NCBI GenBank assembly: GCA_937981585.1
Contig: CALJOA010000001.1
Location: 1 to 47,798, forward strand
From: an uncultured Pirellulaceae bacterium
Lineage (GTDB): Bacteria > Planctomycetota > Planctomycetia > Pirellulales > Pirellulaceae
Length of the DNA stretch: 47,798 nucleotides
Direction of reading: 5' to 3'
Of this stretch, positions 42,356 to 47,798 are shown piece by piece. The notes beneath the pieces are model-generated. The model ran no database searches, was not told the DNA's origin, and saw nothing but the letters and a program-made list of their open reading frames with translations. A program made the position numbers and the translations under genes. Within the stretch, counting starts at the first letter, position 1; each line of letters begins with the position of its first letter.

Positions 42356-43705
42356 ATGTCCACAGACTCACACAACTCGAATTCGGTCTCCGACGCTCAG
42401 TATCAAGAAGCGATCGCGGCAGTAGAAAAAACACTGGCTGATCTGCGTGGTTGTCCCGACGCCGAGAAGCAGCGGCTTCAAGATGACATCGCGCAGCTCC
42501 ACTCAATGCACGAAAAAATTTCCAGCGGCCGAGTGGAGGTCGTCATCTTCGGCGAGATTAGTACCGGTAAATCTGCACTGGTCAACGCGCTGATCGGTCG
42601 CGACGTTGCCGATGTCGATGTGCAGGGCGGATGGACCAAGCAAGTCTGGGGGACGGCTTGGGAAGGGGCAGGGCACCGAATCAAAGGACTTGATTCATCC
42701 GAAGTTGTCATTGTTGACACACCAGGAATCAATGAAGTCGGAGGAGCGGACCGCGCCGAACTTGCCGACGTCACCGCACGACGCGCCGATCTAATTCTGT
42801 TTGTAACCGATTCAGATTTGAATGACACCGAATACGCGGCGCTGGTCGAACTCGCCGCAGTTCAGAAACCCATCATCTGCGTCTTCAACAAACAGGATCT
42901 TTACCAGCCCCAGGAGAGAGAGCAGCTAACGCAGATGATCAAGCAGCGACTCGACGGCTTGATTCCTGCCAATCACTTCGCGCTGACAACTGCCGACCCA
43001 CGAGAGGTCGAGTATGTGATCGAGCAACCCGATGGATCAACGAAATCGGAATGGCGAAAACCAGATCCGGATGTTGGCGAACTCAAATCGTTGATTCTGG
43101 AAATTCTTGAGAAGGAAGGGCTTGGACTAATCGCGCTCAACGCAGCGATGTACGCATCGGACAAAAGCGATCGCGTTGCGGCGCTGAGAGTGGAAATGCG
43201 CAACCGTGAGGCAGATCAGGTCATCTGGACGATGGCTGCCACCAAAGCCGTCGTTGTGGCTGCCAATCCAATCCCAATTCTCGACATCATTGGTGGACTT
43301 GCCGTTGATGCTGCGATGCTCGCCACGCTTTCCAAAGTCTACGGTTTGTCCTTTTCAATGAGCCAAGCACGTGGACTGGCGAAATCAATCAGTGCCGCCG
43401 GCGGCGTCTACGCTCTGGGTGAACTTGCCACCAGCGCCGGCGCAAGCTTCTTCAAGCTAATAACAGGGACGCTCGGAACCGCTCTGACGCTGATACCGCA
43501 AGGCGCAGCCGTCGGGTTCGGTTCATACATCATCGGCAAAGCCGCGAAGAAGTATTTTGAGCAAGGTGGTTCTTGGGGCAACGGTTCGGCGAAGTCCGTT
43601 GTTAAAGACATCTTGGCCAATACCGACAAAGACTCCGTGGTCAGTCACTTGAAAGACGAGATTCGTCAGAAGTTAGACTGGAATCGACATGGTGAAAGGA
43701 GCTAG
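42356..43705 (+). CDS. Era/dynamin-like GTPase with DUF697-like tail (second of pair)
   Basis: A 449-residue protein that lacks the N-terminal membrane helices of its neighbour. GTPase motifs are G1 (FGEISTGKSALVNALIG), G3 (IVDTPGINEVGG) and G4 (VFNKQDLY). The G2 region is unusual (DVQGGWTKQVWGT), with a single Thr. The C-terminal half has hydrophobic segments (AVVVAANPIPILDIIGGLAV and LTLIPQGAAVGFGSYIIGKA) parallel to the first GTPase. The two genes are probably co-transcribed and may act as a heterodimer, as bacterial dynamin-like pairs often do. That is inference. Confidence 0.9.
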   Translation: MSTDSHNSNSVSDAQYQEAIAAVEKTLADLRGCPDAEKQRLQDDIAQLHSMHEKISSGRVEVVIFGEISTGKSALVNALIGRDVADVDVQGGWTKQVWGTAWEGAGHRIKGLDSSEVVIVDTPGINEVGGADRAELADVTARRADLILFVTDSDLNDTEYAALVELAAVQKPIICVFNKQDLYQPQEREQLTQMIKQRLDGLIPANHFALTTADPREVEYVIEQPDGSTKSEWRKPDPDVGELKSLILEILEKEGLGLIALNAAMYASDKSDRVAALRVEMRNREADQVIWTMAATKAVVVAANPIPILDIIGGLAVDAAMLATLSKVYGLSFSMSQARGLAKSISAAGGVYALGELATSAGASFFKLITGTLGTALTLIPQGAAVGFGSYIIGKAAKKYFEQGGSWGNGSAKSVVKDILANTDKDSVVSHLKDEIRQKLDWNRHGERS

Positions 43706-44146
43706 CAGTTTTTCAGTGCTTTACGTGCTCATTTTTACAAATGTCCAACTGCGAAAACCCCTAGTTTAACTAGACGTTTGACGTTTGAAGCTCGGGATCT
43801 AATACTTCGGGCGTTCGTCACAAGTCGTTTCTTGCAACGAGTCAATCCAGAACCCAAGCCCCCCGCCTTGCCTCCCTGTCCAGATCTCTCCCCAACTGGT
43901 TTTCCAAGACCAATCAGTATTCGATATTTCCAGCCCTGTGATTATAAATCTTTCAGTGCCTAGCCCCTCAAGTGCTGTCACGTGCGATATCATGCGGTTC
44001 GTAGCCCATTGTTGCTTGCTGAGATTCCAAGCACCTGTAGTTGCGAAACCACCTTTCCCACAAACAAATCAAGGCCGTTTCTCAACTCGAGTTCAGCTTT
44101 GTATAAATACACACTTCTAAACCTTTTTATTCCCCAGGAGTCCAAA
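43706..44146. other. Intergenic stretch, no supported gene
   Basis: About 440 bases. It contains the 13-base palindrome CTAGTTTAACTAG at 43761-43773 and a GACGTTTGACGTTTGA direct repeat right after it, perhaps a regulator site. The long frame that opens upstream of 44147 is rejected because its start region is not hydrophobic or family-like. Confidence 0.4.
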
Positions 44147-45421
44147 GTGACAAACATCAGCAATTTCCTTCCTCTAGGACAGGGCGCCGCCGATGTCGCC
44201 GGAAAAACCGGAGACGTAATCACAGAATCGTTGGGTGGAGGCAGTAATTTTTTCAGCGGCATCACCGATTCGATGGCTCCGATGCTCGGTGAGTATCTAC
44301 CCAAGATACTCGGTGCGTTGGTCATTCTTGTCATCGGTTACATCATCGCTCGCATCATCAAAGCGATCATTACTGCCGTGATCGGCAAGACCGGCGTGGG
44401 AGAAAAACTGAGTCCTTACCTTGGAAGTTCGGCCGCCGACAGCGGAGCGGGTTTGGCTAACGGTTTGGGCACTGCAGCATTCTGGGTCACAATGCTATTC
44501 GTTGGGATCGCAGCTCTTAACGCATTGGATCTTAAAGCTGTCAGCGAGCCACTAACTGGTTTGCTAAACGACTTCTCTGCATTTGTCCCCAATGTAATCG
44601 GAGCTGCAATTCTGGGCGGCATCGCTTGGCTTGTAGCTACGTTTGCGAAAATCGGTTCGACCAAAGCTTTGGAAGCCGCCGACGTTGACACGCGCCTGAA
44701 GCTTCAGCCTGGAACACTGACAAATGCTTTGCCTCTGGCCGCGTTCAGTTTCATTTTGCTTTTCTTCATTCCTCCTGTTCTTGACGCTCTGGGAGTTGAT
44801 TCCCTCAGCGGTCCGGTCAAGGGAATGGTTACTCAGATCATGGACTTCCTTCCGACTTTGCTGACCGCGGCGATCGTCTTGGCGATCTTCCTGTTCGTAG
44901 CGAACTTGGCCAGCACGCTTGTTTCAAGTCTGCTAACTGGAGTTGGCTTCGATGACATGCCACAGAAAATGGGCCTTAACGCTTCAAGCTTGCCGATGCC
45001 AGCTTCTGACTTGGCTGGTAAAGCCACTTTTGGAATCATCGGTTTGATGGGAGCACTTCAAGCGATTGATCTCTTGAAACTGGAAACACTTAGCTCGTTC
45101 GTTAACGAAGCCAAGGATTTCGTGATTCCAATTGTTATTGGTTGTGCCATCCTCGGCGTTGGACTTTGGCTTGCCAATATGGCCAAGAAAGCAATCTTGT
45201 CCAGCAACATGGCCAACAGCGGCACCATGGCTAGCGTCGCCTTTGGTGCGATCATGGTCCTGACGGGCGTAATCGCGCTCAAGCGAATGGGCTTGGCTGG
45301 CGAAATCGTCGATCTTGGATTCGGATTGGCTTTGGGCGGGATGGCTTTGGCTTTGGCCTTGGCATTCGGCTTGGGCGGACGAGACGCGGCTGCCAGATTC
45401 CTGGACAAAAGAGTTAAGTAA
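44147..45421 (+). CDS. Four-repeat conserved TM-helix protein (mechanosensitive-channel-related)
   Basis: From the GTG at 44147 (CAGGAG at 44135-44140) the protein has 424 residues and about ten membrane helices. It has four copies of a helix of the conserved TM-helix type found next to MscS pores: LPKILGALVILVIGYIIARI, VPNVIGAAILGGIAWLVATF, LPTLLTAAIVLAIFLFVANL and VIPIVIGCAILGVGLWLANM. Cytoplasmic linkers are short and Gly/Ala-rich. The MscS beta domain and pore helix are absent, so channel function is unproven. The terminator at 45479-45507 shows a single-gene transcript. Confidence 0.82.
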   Translation: MTNISNFLPLGQGAADVAGKTGDVITESLGGGSNFFSGITDSMAPMLGEYLPKILGALVILVIGYIIARIIKAIITAVIGKTGVGEKLSPYLGSSAADSGAGLANGLGTAAFWVTMLFVGIAALNALDLKAVSEPLTGLLNDFSAFVPNVIGAAILGGIAWLVATFAKIGSTKALEAADVDTRLKLQPGTLTNALPLAAFSFILLFFIPPVLDALGVDSLSGPVKGMVTQIMDFLPTLLTAAIVLAIFLFVANLASTLVSSLLTGVGFDDMPQKMGLNASSLPMPASDLAGKATFGIIGLMGALQAIDLLKLETLSSFVNEAKDFVIPIVIGCAILGVGLWLANMAKKAILSSNMANSGTMASVAFGAIMVLTGVIALKRMGLAGEIVDLGFGLALGGMALALALAFGLGGRDAAARFLDKRVK

Positions 45422-45478
45422 TCAGACTTTTCTCGCTATCATTAGAATGCCAGTGAATTTAACATTCACGGCCTCAGG

Positions 45479-45507
45479 TGCCCCGTCATTCATGGCGGGG
45501 CATTTTG
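45479..45507 (+). terminator. Rho-independent terminator
   Basis: TGCCCCGTCAT and ATGGCGGGGCA (11 bp, one G-U pair) close a tiny loop and are followed by TTTT. It lies 58 bases after the stop of the TM-helix gene. Confidence 0.85.
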
Positions 45508-45695
45508 CGTCTATTTCTGAACGTTTCTGAGCAATTAGCCACTGACAATCGTGATCAAGCGGATAATTGTTACAGCCGGTACCTTTTCCCATCCGTCAGC
45601 TTCTCTAAAAAACTAATTTCCCGTTAGTGCTGAGATATTGAACTACATTTTGGAAACGTCTCAACGATGTCTACCAACTTTTTCAACACAGTACA

Positions 45696-45884
45696 ATGAT
45701 CTCAAAATCACAAAAAATTCGTTCGTTTCTAAGTGAAGACGATGGCACCACAGCCGTTGAGTATGCGGTAATGCTCGGCTTGATTATCTTGGCTTGCATT
45801 GGGTCAATCGTCACGCTAGGCGGCTCATCAGGCAGTCTTTGGGGTGATACTCTGAGCGAAATTACAAGTCACTTTGGCAATTAG
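45696..45884 (+). CDS. Flp/Fap-type pilin
   Basis: A 62-residue protein with a short charged leader (residues 1-17, MISKSQKIRSFLSEDDG) and then TTAVEYAVMLGLIILACIGS, the Flp pilin signature. Cleavage by a TadV-type prepilin peptidase should occur after Gly17, leaving E22 and Y23 in the mature N-terminus. Flp pilins assemble into tight-adherence pili. The Tad secretion genes are not in this window, so this is an orphan pilin gene. Confidence 0.9.
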   Translation: MISKSQKIRSFLSEDDGTTAVEYAVMLGLIILACIGSIVTLGGSSGSLWGDTLSEITSHFGN

Positions 45885-46027
45885 TTTGCCTCCCAGCACT
45901 ACGCTCGCTGGAAGATGGCTAAGAACAACGGACGGCATAGCTCGTCCGTTTTGCTTGCGCGGTCGCTATTCCGCCCAGCCAAGACGACCTACAATCAAAT
46001 TATCTATTTGGATTGTGAGGAAACCTC

Positions 46028-46495
46028 TTGAGCTCTAAATCAGTCTTGTTTGTCTGTCTTGGAAACATTTGCCGCTCCCCAACCGGCGAAGGCGTCATGC
46101 AGCATCTCGTCGACCAAGCCGATCTCGCCGACCAAATAAAAGTCGACTCGGCAGGAACGATCGGATATCACGCCGGTCATCCGGCGGACCAACGGATGCA
46201 AGCCGCCGCAGAGAAACGCGGCTTCGAACTACGCAGCCGTTCGAGAAAGATCGTAGAACGGGACCTACAGAAGTTCGACCTCGTCATAGCCATGGACCGG
46301 GAGAACCTTAGCGATATTCTGACCATTGATCCCCAACCAACTGCCTCGGTCAAACTGTTAAGCAGCTACCTTGGCGAGGACTGGCCTTCAGATGTCCCCG
46401 ACCCATATTACGGTGGGGAAGAAGGGTTTGAATACGTTCTCGATATGATTCAAGCCGCATGTCCTCACATCCTTGAAGAGTTGGTCCCAGGTTAG
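46028..46495 (+). CDS. Low-molecular-weight protein tyrosine phosphatase
   Basis: A 155-residue cytosolic enzyme of the LMW-PTP fold that removes phosphate from tyrosine. The phosphate-binding loop VCLGNICRSPTGEGV has Cys10 and Arg16 in CX5R. The general acid Asp is in the late VPDPYYGGEEGFEYVLDM segment. Length and domain are normal. The start is TTG at 46028, with GAGG 7-8 bases ahead. In bacteria these enzymes often reverse BY-kinase signalling in polysaccharide export, but no such genes are next to it. Confidence 0.96.
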   Translation: MSSKSVLFVCLGNICRSPTGEGVMQHLVDQADLADQIKVDSAGTIGYHAGHPADQRMQAAAEKRGFELRSRSRKIVERDLQKFDLVIAMDRENLSDILTIDPQPTASVKLLSSYLGEDWPSDVPDPYYGGEEGFEYVLDMIQAACPHILEELVPG

Positions 46496-46538
46496 AGTTA
46501 CTTGTCGACATGTTTGCAAATTTTAGGAAAGCTCTTTG

Positions 46539-47774
46539 ATGACGTTTTTCAATCGCTCTTCTTGGGCATTGCTGACAGCGTTTGTTCTCAGCGTCGCTGG
46601 TTGCAATACATCGTTTGCCCCCGTCACCGACGTAACCACTAGTACACCAGCTCAAGATTCGGCAACCGTTCGGGTCGCCACCTTTAATATCTCGTTCAAC
46701 CGCAAGAAAGAAGGCGAGCTAAAGAACGAATTAGACAAAGCCGAAACAACCAAACCCAAACAAATCGCCGAGATAATTCAGCGCGTTCGGCCAGACGTGA
46801 TCCTTCTCAACGAATTCGATTTTGATGGCGATTTAGCGGGCATCAAGTCCTTCCTTGAAAAGCATCTTGGCGTTGCCCAAAACAATGAAAAACCGATTGA
46901 GTACCAGTTCGTCTATTCCAAACCAGTCAACACTGGCGTCGATTCGGGACTTGACCTGGACGGGGACGGCAAAAAGTCGACGCCAAGAGACGCGTTCGGA
47001 TACGGAGTTTTTCCAGGCCAGTACGGAATGGTCGTTCTATCCAAGTATCCAATTGATGAAGACAACGCGCGCACGTTTCAAAATTTTCTGTGGAAAGACA
47101 TGCCCAATTCGCTTTGGCCAATCGAACCGCAAACCAAAAAACCGTTTTACAACGACGAGATCAAGTCAAAATTCCGCCTGTCCTCAAAAAGCCACTGGGA
47201 CGTTCCGATTAGGATCGGCGACCAGACAATTCACTTGCTCGCAAGCCATCCGACTCCTCCGGTTTTCGATGGCGAAGAAGATCGCAACGGGTGTCGAAAC
47301 CACGATGAGATACGATTCTTTGCCGACTATGTTGATCCCGAGAAATCGGAATATATCTATGACGACAACGGTAAAAAAGGCGGACTGGCCGAAGGTGCCA
47401 GTTTCGTAATCGCTGGCGATTTAAATGCGGACGAGTTTGATGGAGACAGCACCAACGACGCCGCCAAACAACTGACGCAGCATCCGCTGATCAATCACGA
47501 AATGCCGCCAAAAAGCGAAGGCGGACCGTTCTATTCTCAAAAACAACGCGGCTGGAATCTTCATCACAAAGGCAATCCGGCGTTTGATACCGGTGATTTT
47601 AACGACCGTTCAGTCGGCAACATGCGTATCGACTATTGCTTGCCTTCGAAGAACCTGAAACTTCGAGACAGTGGAGTGTTTTGGCCCAAACCCGATCAGC
47701 CCGGTGGCGGTCTGGTTGATGCGAGTGATCACCGGCTGGTTTGGATCGATATCGAGTTACCAAAAAAGAAGTAA
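46539..47774 (+). CDS. Endonuclease/exonuclease/phosphatase-family lipoprotein
   Basis: From the ATG at 46539 (AGGAAAG at 46526-46532) the protein has 411 residues. It carries a lipoprotein signal peptide with lipobox LSVAGC (Cys near residue 22) and an EEP-fold domain. Motifs are ATFNISFNRK (catalytic Asn), VILLNEFDFDG (catalytic Glu), GMVVLSKYPI, LLASHPTPP (catalytic His), FVIAGDLNADEFDGDS (Asp/Asn pair), and VDASDHRLVWIDIELP (catalytic His). All standard active-site residues are present. Members hydrolyse DNA, phosphodiesters or sugar phosphates; this one should act outside the cytoplasm. It may be co-transcribed with the phosphatase gene 43 bases upstream. Confidence 0.9.
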   Translation: MTFFNRSSWALLTAFVLSVAGCNTSFAPVTDVTTSTPAQDSATVRVATFNISFNRKKEGELKNELDKAETTKPKQIAEIIQRVRPDVILLNEFDFDGDLAGIKSFLEKHLGVAQNNEKPIEYQFVYSKPVNTGVDSGLDLDGDGKKSTPRDAFGYGVFPGQYGMVVLSKYPIDEDNARTFQNFLWKDMPNSLWPIEPQTKKPFYNDEIKSKFRLSSKSHWDVPIRIGDQTIHLLASHPTPPVFDGEEDRNGCRNHDEIRFFADYVDPEKSEYIYDDNGKKGGLAEGASFVIAGDLNADEFDGDSTNDAAKQLTQHPLINHEMPPKSEGGPFYSQKQRGWNLHHKGNPAFDTGDFNDRSVGNMRIDYCLPSKNLKLRDSGVFWPKPDQPGGGLVDASDHRLVWIDIELPKKK

Positions 47775-47798
47775 CACGGCTAGGCGGACCACCTTTAC

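Noticed and set aside
43982-44146. Extension of the TM-helix gene to an upstream ATG
   Set aside because: The extra part is not hydrophobic or family-like, and CAGGAG sits right before the GTG at 44147.

Overview
The window looks like a chromosomal segment of a planctomycete, most likely of the Pirellulaceae type. The main reasons are two DUF1559 pseudopilin-like proteins with N-terminal prepilin helices, a sigma-70-like regulator followed by a membrane anti-sigma-like protein, lipoprotein-rich gene content, long gene-poor spacers filled with small palindromic repeats, frequent GTG/TTG starts, and a caa3-type oxidase cluster with tandem Sco and CtaM-like assembly genes. This placement is inferred from gene content; no rRNA or tRNA gene was found to anchor it.

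Layout. 1-4453 (+): flagellar export-gate operon fliO-fliP-fliQ-fliR-flhB, with long extensions on FliO, FliP and FliQ and an FlhB that stops before the autocleavage domain. 4459-8299 (-): sulfotransferase, SNF2 helicase and an unknown protein. 8788-9249 (+): a small soluble protein with a clear promoter and terminator. 9414-19639 (-): a ten-gene oxidase operon read as diheme cytochrome c lipoprotein, coxB, coxA, ctaA, ctaB, coxC, coxD, tandem sco, ctaM-like, and a small membrane protein. Its coxA carries an in-frame amber codon exactly where the catalytic cross-linked tyrosine should be. 19980-21319 (-): a 48-residue lipoprotein and a cupredoxin-like secreted protein. 21623-24677 (+): purD and a secreted protein built of 11-residue amphipathic repeats. 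24827-28103: NYN-domain protein (-) and two DUF1559 proteins (- and +), set among two families of short inverted-repeat elements. 28515-29954 (+): pyruvate kinase. 30688-32865: three small or TPR-type genes. 32942-37166 (-): an ABC-2 permease fusion and two CNNM/CorC-type membrane proteins, translationally coupled. 37689-39891 (+): sigma factor, anti-sigma-like protein and basic repeat protein. 40796-43705 (+): two tandem membrane-associated GTPases. 44147-45421 (+): a four-repeat TM-helix protein. 45696-47774 (+): Flp pilin, low-molecular-weight phosphatase and an endonuclease/exonuclease/phosphatase-family lipoprotein.

How the parts fit. The flagellar block encodes the membrane export gate. 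The oxidase block encodes a nearly complete A2-type caa3 terminal oxidase with its own heme A synthesis (CtaB, CtaA) and copper-delivery (Sco, CtaM-like) genes, so it should be self-sufficient if the amber codon is read through or is a sequence error. The most interesting signals are that amber codon, the truncated FlhB, two MITE-like families (97 bp and about 115 bp), and a strong terminator at 40319-40355 that follows no recognised gene.
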